DNA of 16,578 bases from Pseudomonadota bacterium (lineage in GTDB: Bacteria; Bdellovibrionota_C; UBA2361; OMIW01): positions 1 to 16,578 of the forward strand of contig OMIW01000189.1 of assembly GCA_900299205.1 (NCBI GenBank), given 5' to 3'. This document shows, piece by piece, positions 7,626 through 14,127 of this stretch (positions are counted from its first letter, which is position 1; each line of letters begins with the position of its first letter). The notes below the pieces were generated by a model, which did not search any database, was not told the DNA's origin, and worked only from the letters and a program-made list of their open reading frames with translations. Position numbers and translations under genes: made by a program.

Positions 7626-7685
7626 GAAGGTGGAGTTGGATCTGAATAGGCCGGCTCTTGGTGGTAAGATGCTACGGTAATCGGT

Positions 7686-9623
7686 TCACCGAGTCTCGGC
7701 AAGAACTTCCTTAACGAGTCGAATGTACTCTGCCAAGGTCCAGGCTTGAAATGGGGCACCTCTCGGGGTGTGGGGCCAATCACCATCCAAGATCTCGGGA
7801 AAGGCAAATGGCCCCGCCTCGTCGTACACCGCCCGCGCAGGACGCACAAAGCGTTCGATAGCCTCTCGCTTTGCCTCAGAGCTGTTGTCACGGACGCGCA
7901 CCCAGCCCTCGACAAAAGGACCCAGCAGCCAGCCCCAAGCGGTACCCTGATGATACGTGGCATCCCGATCCCACTGAGCGCCGTGGTACCGACCACGGTA
8001 GTGTGGATCAAGTGGCGAGAGGGAGCGCATTCCGCCCGGAATGAAAAGGTGCTTTTCGCACCCATCGATGATAGCGCGGCCTCTCTCTTTCGATACTATG
8101 GAAAATGGGAGCCCACCCACCGCAAAAAGCTGATTGGGCCGAATGGAGGGATCCTGTGTACCCATGCAGTGATCAACATCAACGACGTCATAGAGCATCG
8201 CCGCTTCATCATTCCAAAAGCGGTCTCTAAATGAATTAGTGGCCTGGTCGAGAAGTGGCCGCCACGTGGGATCGATCTCGGCTCCTATTTTCAGAGCGTT
8301 GATCCAAAGAGCCTGAATCTCAACTGGTTTCCCGATGCGCGGGGTGAAGACCACTTCCCCCACCTTCGCATCCATCCAGGTAAGTTGAACTCCCTGGGTG
8401 CCACATGCGATCAGGCCATCATCATCCATGTGAATATTGAATCTGGTGCCGGCTCGATAGTGGATTAGTATCTGCTGAATCGCCTCCAGAAGAAGGGCAT
8501 CTTTTTGAGAGTTGTGGTGCGGCGATGCCGACCAGAGGCTGTGGCATCCGACAACAAACCAGAGCGCTGCATCGACTGTGTTGTAAAGGGTTGGGGCTCC
8601 TACGTCGCTGAAGGTATTGGGGAGCATACCCTCGGAAATCTCTCCGGCCCAAGCATGCAGGATCGCCGCAGCTTCGTCATAATGCCCAAGACTTATAGTT
8701 AGTCCCCGCATCGAAATAAGGGTATCGCGACCCCAATCGCTAAACCACGGATATCCCGCGATGATCGAGGATCCAGTACCGCGACGGACCAGATAGTTTT
8801 GAGCATTAAGTTCGAGGTGTTCAGTGTCATCTGGAAAAGAACGTCGGCGCAGCTCGGTGGAACGAATTGTGTCAAAGGATTCGGAAGAGGCAAGGGGCGG
8901 TGTTACATCCATACCCGCAGACGCTATCATGATCGCGGGTCGGGCTTCCGACAGCTCAAAACGGAATACGCCGGGAGTCGCCAGATCTTCAGTGCCGGGA
9001 TATCCCCTCATTTCATCTTCATCATATCGAAAATTGCGATACCAGTCGGGGGTGTGCGTGTAGGAACCATTGCAGGTTATCGCGATCGGAGGGAGGTCGG
9101 GGTATGGTTGCCATCTCGCCCCGTGGGCAAGAACGTGGGGAGTAAAGTTAAAGGATTCATTTTCAGCATGAAGCGCGTGTATGGAGCGACCAGATAAAAG
9201 GGGCTTTACCTCAAGAACCGCGGGGTGCGTTGAGGCCCCCTGTAATCGCCATGAGCAGAAGAGGGTCTGTTCGTCACGTAATCGAAAAAGCTCGAAGGTG
9301 ACCGTCTGATCGTCGGGCAGGAGGAAGGTCCAGCTCGGAAAGGGAAACGGAGAAAACGAGGAAATAGGTGCGGACGAGTGTGGTTCGGTGATGCCGGGAT
9401 GGAAGCGGAATCGGTGTAGAGGCGTTCGCTCATCCCCTTGGATGATACACATGTCGAGAGTGTTGAGGAGCGCCACGCGGCCAGTCGGAGGAGTGCAGGC
9501 TACAGATAGAAGGGTATGATATCTCCGGAACGCGATAAGATCCCGAGACCCCATGGAAAATCCGCCCAATCCATCGGTCTCAAGCCACTCAGGGGAGGGA
9601 GTGTACGGGGTTTGTAGTGGCAT
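7686..9623 (-). CDS. Glycogen debranching enzyme, GH133 amylo-alpha-1,6-glucosidase type
   Basis: Hydrolyses alpha-1,6 branch glucose of glycogen or limit dextrin. The 645-residue protein has the bacterial/archaeal layout. The N-terminal domain has EWLETDGLGGFSMG at 12-25 and RRYH at 33-36. The C-terminal (alpha/alpha)6 barrel has YPWFSDWGRDTLIS at 291-304, YNTVDAALW at 348-356, TWMDAKVG at 415-422, KPVEIQALWINAL at 432-444, RPNQLFAV at 495-502 and YHQGTAWGWLLGPF at 557-570. FPEILDGDWPHTPRG begins near 608. Family signature motifs are complete. The start ATG 9623 gives a typical N-terminus but lacks a clear Shine-Dalgarno. It lies upstream of the GH63 gene, likely an operon, and 108 bp after metK. 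Confidence 0.93.
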   Translation of the reverse strand: MPLQTPYTPSPEWLETDGLGGFSMGSRDLIAFRRYHTLLSVACTPPTGRVALLNTLDMCIIQGDERTPLHRFRFHPGITEPHSSAPISSFSPFPFPSWTFLLPDDQTVTFELFRLRDEQTLFCSWRLQGASTHPAVLEVKPLLSGRSIHALHAENESFNFTPHVLAHGARWQPYPDLPPIAITCNGSYTHTPDWYRNFRYDEDEMRGYPGTEDLATPGVFRFELSEARPAIMIASAGMDVTPPLASSESFDTIRSTELRRRSFPDDTEHLELNAQNYLVRRGTGSSIIAGYPWFSDWGRDTLISMRGLTISLGHYDEAAAILHAWAGEISEGMLPNTFSDVGAPTLYNTVDAALWFVVGCHSLWSASPHHNSQKDALLLEAIQQILIHYRAGTRFNIHMDDDGLIACGTQGVQLTWMDAKVGEVVFTPRIGKPVEIQALWINALKIGAEIDPTWRPLLDQATNSFRDRFWNDEAAMLYDVVDVDHCMGTQDPSIRPNQLFAVGGLPFSIVSKERGRAIIDGCEKHLFIPGGMRSLSPLDPHYRGRYHGAQWDRDATYHQGTAWGWLLGPFVEGWVRVRDNSSEAKREAIERFVRPARAVYDEAGPFAFPEILDGDWPHTPRGAPFQAWTLAEYIRLVKEVLAETR

Positions 9624-9682
9624 ACGGAAAGTTTCGGAACGAGTGTCCAGACGGGCTGGGCGGGCGAGTCCACCACAAGTTC

Positions 9683-9712
9683 GGCGGAGGTCGACTAGGG
9701 ATGACCCCCGCC
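9683..9712 (-). terminator. GC-rich hairpin after metK (possible terminator or stem-loop)
   Basis: GGCGG (9683-9687) pairs with CCGCC (9708-9712) and GGTC (9689-9692) with GACC (9703-9706), with one A/C mismatch and a 10-nt loop. It lies 20-50 bp past the metK stop, before the GH133 start. No T-run follows on the minus strand, so it is not a clear intrinsic terminator. Confidence 0.35.
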
Positions 9713-9731
9713 ACTACTCTTGCGACTATCC

Positions 9732-10916
9732 TTAGCCGATTGCCCGTTGAAGCTGCTCCACTTTGTTGGCACGTTCCCAGCTGAAGTGCCCTGATGGTTT
9801 GGGAGTTCGGCCAAAATGTCCGTAAGCAGCCGTTTCTTCGTAGATCGGCTTGAGGAGGTCGAGACTCGTAATTATGCCCTTGGGGGTCATTGGGAAGGTA
9901 TCTCGAATCGCAGCGCTGATCCTATCGGCGGGAACTGTACCGGTACCGAAGGTATCAACGTAGACCGAAACCGGTTCAGCAACACCGATAGCGTAGGCGA
10001 TCTGAACTTCACACTTCGAGGCCAGCTTCGCCGCGACGACATTCGTGGCGATGTGTCGAGCCATGTACGCTGCTGAGCGATCGACCTTCGAAGGATCTTT
10101 GCCTGAGAATGCACCTCCACCGTGACGACTATACCCACCATAGGTGTCGACGATAATCTTTCGGCCTGTAAGGCCACAATCTCCCACAGGTCCGCCGATA
10201 ATAAAGCGGCCCGTAGGATTGATCAGAAAACGGGTTTCGGGTCGAAGTAACGCAGTGGGTACTACTGCTTTAACGACCTCTTCTCTGATGTATTCTTCCA
10301 GCTGGTTAAGGGTAACTTCGTCGGTATGCTGGGATGATACCACGATAGTATCCACGCCAATCGGCTTCCCATTCTGGTACTGTACCGAGACCTGAGCCTT
10401 CGCATCGGGCCTGAGGTACGGCACCTTTTGACTTTTTCGCTGATGAGATAGCTCCCGCATGAGCGCGTGGGAGAGAGCTATCGGAAGCGGCATTAATTCA
10501 GGTGTCTCATCGCAAGCGAAACCAAACATTAATCCCTGGTCACCAGCCCCCTGTTCCTGATGAAGCCCTTCACCCTCATTGACCCCCATGCTTATGTCCG
10601 GAGATTGTCGACTTAGGAAGAAGTGTATCTGCGCCGTCTCGGAGTCGAATCCGATCGCCGGATCATCGTACCCGATTCGGCGAATGACATCCCGTACTAC
10701 CTTATCTATCTCGAATTCATAAGATGAGGTTATCTCTCCTGCGATAATAATCGAGGAGTTCTTGACGAGGGTTTCGCATGCAACTCGGCTCTTGGGGTCA
10801 TTTGCTAAATAAGCATCAAGGATAGCATCGCTAATCTGGTCGGCGATCTTGTCTGGATGTCCCTCAGAGACGGACTCAGAGGTGAAGATGTGTTCAGGTG
10901 AAGCTGATAAGGACAT
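9732..10916 (-). CDS. metK: S-adenosylmethionine synthetase
   Basis: Cytosolic enzyme making S-adenosylmethionine from methionine and ATP. The 394-residue length is standard. Motifs: [20 protein letters not shown] at 11-30 with the ATP/Mg-binding [14 protein letters not shown] at 123-132, and the P-loop-like [21 protein letters not shown] region at 264-284 with its Lys/Asp residues. It ends with the usual HFGR near 367-370. The frame is open to 11024, but the extra 36 residues are not family-like. ATG 10916 has GGGGGG (10925-10930) 8 nt upstream. It lies 122 bp downstream of rapZ on the same strand. No SAM riboswitch is recognisable in the 5' region. Confidence 0.97.
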   Translation of the reverse strand: MSLSASPEHIFTSESVSEGHPDKIADQISDAILDAYLANDPKSRVACETLVKNSSIIIAGEITSSYEFEIDKVVRDVIRRIGYDDPAIGFDSETAQIHFFLSRQSPDISMGVNEGEGLHQEQGAGDQGLMFGFACDETPELMPLPIALSHALMRELSHQRKSQKVPYLRPDAKAQVSVQYQNGKPIGVDTIVVSSQHTDEVTLNQLEEYIREEVVKAVVPTALLRPETRFLINPTGRFIIGGPVGDCGLTGRKIIVDTYGGYSRHGGGAFSGKDPSKVDRSAAYMARHIATNVVAAKLASKCEVQIAYAIGVAEPVSVYVDTFGTGTVPADRISAAIRDTFPMTPKGIITSLDLLKPIYEETAAYGHFGRTPKPSGHFSWERANKVEQLQRAIG

Positions 10917-10924
10917 GGCGATTT

Positions 10925-10930
10925 CCCCCC
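10925..10930 (-). promoter_or_regulatory. G-run ribosome binding site of metK
   Basis: GGGGGG on the minus strand, 8 nt before ATG 10916. It resembles the G-rich sites upstream of bolA, grxD and the kinase, and selects this start over the upstream in-frame codon. Confidence 0.5.
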
Positions 10931-10968
10931 AATAAGCGGACGATGGCGACCATTTGAAACAGTAAAGA

Positions 10969-10997
10969 GGTTTACCCGAGAAACATCTGTGGGTCAA
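10969..10997 (-). promoter_or_regulatory. Weak candidate promoter for metK
   Basis: On the minus strand TTGACC (10997-10992) is separated by 17 bp from TAAACC (10974-10969), 53 bp before the metK start. The -35 is good (5/6) and the -10 poor (3/6). Confidence 0.22.
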
Positions 10998-11038
10998 GGT
11001 AGGGTTGTTCTTCAGATTATCCAAGACGATAGAACGGC

Positions 11039-11935
11039 CTATTTATCGATATCCCGATGCCCGACACTCACAAAAATATCGGGAAGGGAGACGCGTCGGG
11101 CGAGCGCCTCGGCGATCGCAACTGACCGGTGGCGTCCTCCGGTACACCCCACTCCGATATTTAAGTATGCCTTTCCCTCAAAGGCATACCGCGGAATGAG
11201 AAATGTGAGAAGGTCGGTATACTTATCAAGAAAATTTACGGCATCGATGTGTTGGAGAACGAAGTCGGCTACCTCCTTGTCGAGACCGACCTTGGGACGG
11301 AGATGTTCAACAAAGTGAGGATTTTGGAGAAATCGCACATCGATGAGGAGGTCGCAATCGCTCGGTGCGCCATGTTTGAAACCGAAGGAGAGGAGATTCA
11401 CCCGTATCCGAGGTTTGGTGTCAACTGAGACCGATGAGACGAATCTTTGAATCTCGCGCCGAAACTGATGTATCGAGAGCTCAGATGTATCAATCACATG
11501 GTCAGAGATGGCACGCAGGGGGTGAAGAAGAAGCTGCTCTCGTTCAAGGGTATCTCGCAAGGTTTGGTCGACGAGGGGGTCGAATCGGGGGTGCGGACGG
11601 CGAGTTTCACTGTACCTCTTGAGAATAGTTGGCTGATTTGCCTCCAGGAATAAGAGAACGGTTTGTAAATTGGGCTCCTTTCTCAATGACAGAACCTTCT
11701 CACGGTAGGCATCGACATCGTCGGGCGAGTCAACAGGGAGAAACAGAGATACCTTCTCGAATCTTTTTTCCCCTCCAAGTCTCACTAGTGACAGAAACTT
11801 GCTGAGGAGAGAAAACGGAAGGTTATCGACCGCGAAGAACCCGAGATCGCTGAGGCTGTGATGCGCACTTGAGTGGCCAGCTCCTGAAAGGCCACAGAGC
11901 AGGAGGAGGATTTGGGAGGAGGGGCTGGAAGGCAT
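11039..11935 (-). CDS. rapZ: RapZ-family protein with altered Walker A motif
   Basis: RapZ/YvcJ proteins pair an N-terminal P-loop NTPase-like domain with a C-terminal domain that, in E. coli, senses glucosamine-6-phosphate and guides RNase E to the GlmZ sRNA. Here 298 residues show [20 protein letters not shown] at 15-34, FAVDNLP at 34-40, [20 protein letters not shown] at 97-116, SFGFKHGAP at 183-191, [14 protein letters not shown] at 195-208 and [16 protein letters not shown] at 263-278. The family match is unambiguous. The Walker A lysine expected at position 21 (GAGKS/T) is histidine, codon CAC, so ATP binding may be weakened or lost. ATG 11935 has no Shine-Dalgarno, and an HPr-like frame upstream runs through the first 113 nt, suggesting translational coupling. 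Followed by metK. Confidence 0.93.
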   Translation of the reverse strand: MPSSPSSQILLLLCGLSGAGHSSAHHSLSDLGFFAVDNLPFSLLSKFLSLVRLGGEKRFEKVSLFLPVDSPDDVDAYREKVLSLRKEPNLQTVLLFLEANQPTILKRYSETRRPHPRFDPLVDQTLRDTLEREQLLLHPLRAISDHVIDTSELSIHQFRREIQRFVSSVSVDTKPRIRVNLLSFGFKHGAPSDCDLLIDVRFLQNPHFVEHLRPKVGLDKEVADFVLQHIDAVNFLDKYTDLLTFLIPRYAFEGKAYLNIGVGCTGGRHRSVAIAEALARRVSLPDIFVSVGHRDIDK

Positions 11936-12281
11936 GCTGCAGTTTTTTTAGACAATCGAGGGCAACCGCGGTGATGGTTTGAAGTGAGAGACCCTCAAGG
12001 GGATTTAGCTCCATGGTAGCGCTGGTCGTGCGGGGAGGACCATCCCCCCTTGCCGAGAATTGAGGTGGTTGTGAAGCTGCCTGCACCCACACAAGATATT
12101 TCACGCATACGCCCCTCCCTGTCACTAGGAATTCAGAGAAGGTCGCGATTGCCGAGGTGATCTTTGAGGCCCAAAAAATGGATGGAACGACACGGACCGC
12201 TTGGTGGGAGAGACCGAGCGCCTCAAGGCTATATTTTTTTGGAGAATTGTGCCGCAGATGCCAAGAAATCAGGATAACCAA
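11823..12281 (-). CDS. Divergent HPr-like phosphocarrier ORF overlapping rapZ (tentative)
   Basis: An uninterrupted minus-strand frame between the kinase start and rapZ. Read from TTG 12281 it gives about 152 residues. Parts resemble HPr/NPr: ALGLSHQAVR (HPr GLHARP around the phospho-His), ASKITSAI (HPr A-x-x-F-x-S-x-I), GRGVCVKYLVWVQAA (HPr G-x-x-V-x-x-K-S-x-x), then TMELNPLEG and [13 protein letters not shown] (C-terminal helix). It is divergent: the His region has small insertions and about 16 extra residues follow VQAA. No good start codon or Shine-Dalgarno exists; TTG 12281 is a guess and the frame is open to 12329. The HPr-like part ends at about 11930, yet the frame continues 113 nt into rapZ out of phase. 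HPr-type genes often neighbour rapZ, which supports the call. Three A7 runs may hide an indel. Confidence 0.38.
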   Translation of the reverse strand: MVILISWHLRHNSPKKYSLEALGLSHQAVRVVPSIFWASKITSAIATFSEFLVTGRGVCVKYLVWVQAASQPPQFSARGDGPPRTTSATMELNPLEGLSLQTITAVALDCLKKLQHAFQPLLPNPPPALWPFRSWPLKCASQPQRSRVLRGR

Positions 12282-12310
12282 GGAGCAGGCTTTTTTTGGG
12301 GGCAAGAGGC

Positions 12311-13603
12311 GTGAAAGGGTCAGAGGCAACTGCTTCGTTATTATCGACGAGTCCGATTGGGATGGCTGGGGTTGGCTTGTCTCAAGGGGGGGGGCAAGCG
12401 ACCGAGGTGAAGCCGATCGCTCCAGGAGCTCTGGTGGCTGGGATGTACCGAATTGTTCGGTGTCTCGGGATGGGGAGAACCGGGGCCGTTTATCTGTGCG
12501 AGGTAGCGGAGGAAGAGGGTAAAGATCCCCCCCCCCTTGTCGCGGTTAAATTGCTCTCGCGAGCGATAGCGGCGGAAGGTGATAGGAATCCCCTGTATGT
12601 TCGGTTCCATCGGGAGGTCGATGCGATTTTTCGGATCGCTCACCCGAATGTGGTGAGTGCTTTCCAGGCGATCCGTCACGATGGGCTCGTCGGGTATTCG
12701 ATGGACTTCGTAGAGGGCGGGAGTCTCGCACGTTTGGTCGGGGATTCAGGAGGTCTGGAGGAAAGGATCGCCGTTTCTCTCCTCGAGCAAATCTCGCGGG
12801 GGCTCGAGGCGATCCATGCTGCGGGGGTTATTCATCGAGATATTAAACCGGAAAATATTTTGTTAACCCCTCAGAAACAGGCCAAAATATCTGACTTTGG
12901 GGTCGCGTACTGCGGGTTCGGGTCGCGTTTGACATCGAACGGAGCCCTAGTCGGCACGGTGCAATACCTCAGTCCAGAGTACCTTGAAAAGGGGGTGGTA
13001 AGCCGTCAGGGCGATGTGTATGCCCTCGGGGTAGTGGCGTATGAACTAGTAACCGGGTCAGCTCCGTTTGGAGGTCTTGGTCTCTATGAGGCGATCGACG
13101 CAAAAGTAAGTGGGAATGCTCCCGACCCTCGGGAAGGTAACCCGACGGTTTCTCCAGAGCTTGCTGAGGTCATACAGCGAGCTCTATCGCCGAGTTTGGA
13201 GAGACGCTACCGATCAGCGGCTGAGTTTGGACAAGCGGTGAGGTCTTTGGGGGGGCGTGGCGGGACGTTTAACAGAGGCGGCGCTTCGGCAGTGAAGGCG
13301 AGAAGGGATAAGGAGGAATTCACCTCAAAAGAAGATGTCGCGCGAGGAAAAGGGGGAAGCTCGGAACGAGAGCGCTTTAGGCGGACTCTCGTGCTCGCCT
13401 TAGGAGGTTTTTTAATAGGGTTGGGGATACTCTGTGTTTGGGGCGGGTTATTTAAACTCTCCGATCCGGGGGCTGTGTCTTCCGAGTCGGCTGAGAGAAC
13501 ACCACAAAAATCGCAATCAACGACCCGAACGTATTCGATAACGAGGGCAATTCCGGACTCGGTCGCCGAGCGTTTCGACGAAGAGGAGGATGTGTACGAT
13601 TAA
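12311..13603 (+). CDS. Hanks-type Ser/Thr protein kinase, single C-terminal membrane anchor
   Basis: Transmembrane Ser/Thr kinase. Counting from GTG 12311 (430 residues), the glycine loop LGMGRTGAV is at 52-60, VAVK with Lys80, the helix-C glutamate in FHREVDA near 102, the catalytic loop HRDIKPEN at 175-182 (Asp177, Lys179, Asn182), DFG at 195-197 and the SPE (APE-equivalent) at 221-223. All catalytic residues are intact. A charged linker (about 320-358) precedes one membrane helix at about 359-381, then a short Ser/Thr- and acid-rich tail; no PASTA or other sensor domain. GTG 12311 has GGGGG (12298-12302) 8 nt upstream; TTG 12296 with AAGGAG (12280-12285) is an alternative. Long G9 and C10 tracts lie in the 5' coding part and a G7 later. 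The next gene starts 27 bp after the stop, probably in an operon. Confidence 0.92.
   Translation: MKGSEATASLLSTSPIGMAGVGLSQGGGQATEVKPIAPGALVAGMYRIVRCLGMGRTGAVYLCEVAEEEGKDPPPLVAVKLLSRAIAAEGDRNPLYVRFHREVDAIFRIAHPNVVSAFQAIRHDGLVGYSMDFVEGGSLARLVGDSGGLEERIAVSLLEQISRGLEAIHAAGVIHRDIKPENILLTPQKQAKISDFGVAYCGFGSRLTSNGALVGTVQYLSPEYLEKGVVSRQGDVYALGVVAYELVTGSAPFGGLGLYEAIDAKVSGNAPDPREGNPTVSPELAEVIQRALSPSLERRYRSAAEFGQAVRSLGGRGGTFNRGGASAVKARRDKEEFTSKEDVARGKGGSSERERFRRTLVLALGGFLIGLGILCVWGGLFKLSDPGAVSSESAERTPQKSQSTTRTYSITRAIPDSVAERFDEEEDVYD
12386..12394 (+). repeat. G9 homopolymer tract in the kinase gene
   Basis: Nine consecutive G encode Gly-Gly-Gly at about residues 26-28, before the kinase domain. A length change would shift the frame ahead of the catalytic domain. 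Confidence 0.9.
12527..12536 (+). repeat. C10 homopolymer tract in the kinase gene
   Basis: Ten consecutive C encode Pro-Pro-Pro (about residues 73-75) just before the VAVK strand. A length change would truncate the protein before the catalytic loop. It is the longest homopolymer noticed in the window. Confidence 0.9.
13249..13255 (+). repeat. G7 tract at the end of the kinase domain
   Basis: Seven G in the codons for the SLGGR stretch, at the border between the kinase domain and the linker. Shorter than the other two, so less likely to be unstable. Confidence 0.7.
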
Positions 13604-13630
13604 TGAGAGGATGAGAAAGGGAGAGGGGCA

Positions 13631-14113
13631 ATGGCTTGGGATAGTTGGGAAGAGACTCGGCGAAAGAACGACGAACATCGAAAGCGGGTTGAGGAGGAGC
13701 GACAGCGCAGGGATAAGCGGCTGGCTGACGAGCGCCAGCGGATGGCTGACGACAGACAAAAAGCCAAGGAAAGTAAAAAGGCAGAAGCGAAGAAGAAGGC
13801 TGATCGGGAGGAAACCAAGCGAAAGCAGATTGAGCAATCGAATGCGATGTATGCGGATGCTCTTAGGGGTAAGGGCCCCGAGGCGAAGAAGCCGACGGTC
13901 TCTCTTAATAAATTTGGTGGAATGGGAGGGTTCGGTTCTTCAGGGGGAAGTGCTCCTTCAATTCGGTCAGGGCAACGGGTTGGGGGGATGCCGGGACCTG
14001 GTGGAGGGGCGACGGTGTCAACGAATTCACCTGCCTCGCCCTCTCAGCAGGTCTCGGTGAATTCGTCCAATCGATTAACATCAGGATCCGTTTTTTCGGG
14101 TTTTCGCCGGTAG
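13631..14113 (+). CDS. Charged helical protein with Gly/Ser-rich tail, function unknown
   Basis: Not recognised as a member of a named family. The 160-residue product has a long, highly charged helix (about 5-72, rich in Arg, Lys, Glu, Asp, with runs such as EEERQRRDKR and KAEAKKKADREE), likely a coiled coil or single alpha-helix. A low-complexity region follows (about 95-160) of Gly, Ser, Pro, Asn and Thr with GGMGGFGSSGG near 97-107 and VFSGFRR at the end. No signal peptide or membrane segment, so presumably cytoplasmic. ATG 13631 follows a purine-rich stretch with GAGAGG. It starts 27 bp after the kinase stop, so the two are probably co-transcribed. The Ser/Thr-rich tail would make it a reasonable kinase substrate or scaffold; that is inference from position and composition. 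It ends 14 bp from the convergent photolyase gene. Confidence 0.78.
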   Translation: MAWDSWEETRRKNDEHRKRVEEERQRRDKRLADERQRMADDRQKAKESKKAEAKKKADREETKRKQIEQSNAMYADALRGKGPEAKKPTVSLNKFGGMGGFGSSGGSAPSIRSGQRVGGMPGPGGGATVSTNSPASPSQQVSVNSSNRLTSGSVFSGFRR

Positions 14114-14127
14114 GCAGACGAGGGCCC

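Noticed and set aside
7746-8234. Plus-strand ORF of 162 codons antisense to the debranching enzyme
   Set aside because: The opposite strand carries complete GH133 motifs over the same bases; low-information antisense shadow.
10917-11024. In-frame N-terminal extension of MetK by 36 residues
   Set aside because: Not family-like; ATG 10916 with a G-rich site gives the standard N-terminus.
10917-11038. SAM-responsive riboswitch before metK
   Set aside because: No recognisable SAM-I or SAM-II consensus or suitable nested stems; only a weak promoter-like pair is visible.
11995-12108. Small minus-strand ORF (37 codons from ATG 12108) with a GGGAGGGG site upstream
   Set aside because: It lies in another frame within the HPr-like ORF, and its sequence has no recognisable features. 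The site could be chance in a G-rich area.
12157-12522. Plus-strand ORF overlapping the kinase 5' end
   Set aside because: Different frame from the intact kinase motifs, no family resemblance, and it also crosses the HPr-like frame on the other strand.
13590-14060. Arg-rich plus-strand ORF overlapping the helical protein
   Set aside because: Overlaps the kinase end and the better-placed ATG 13631 frame with its purine-rich site. Both frames are biased by the repetitive charged codons, but the 13631 frame has the more protein-like layout.
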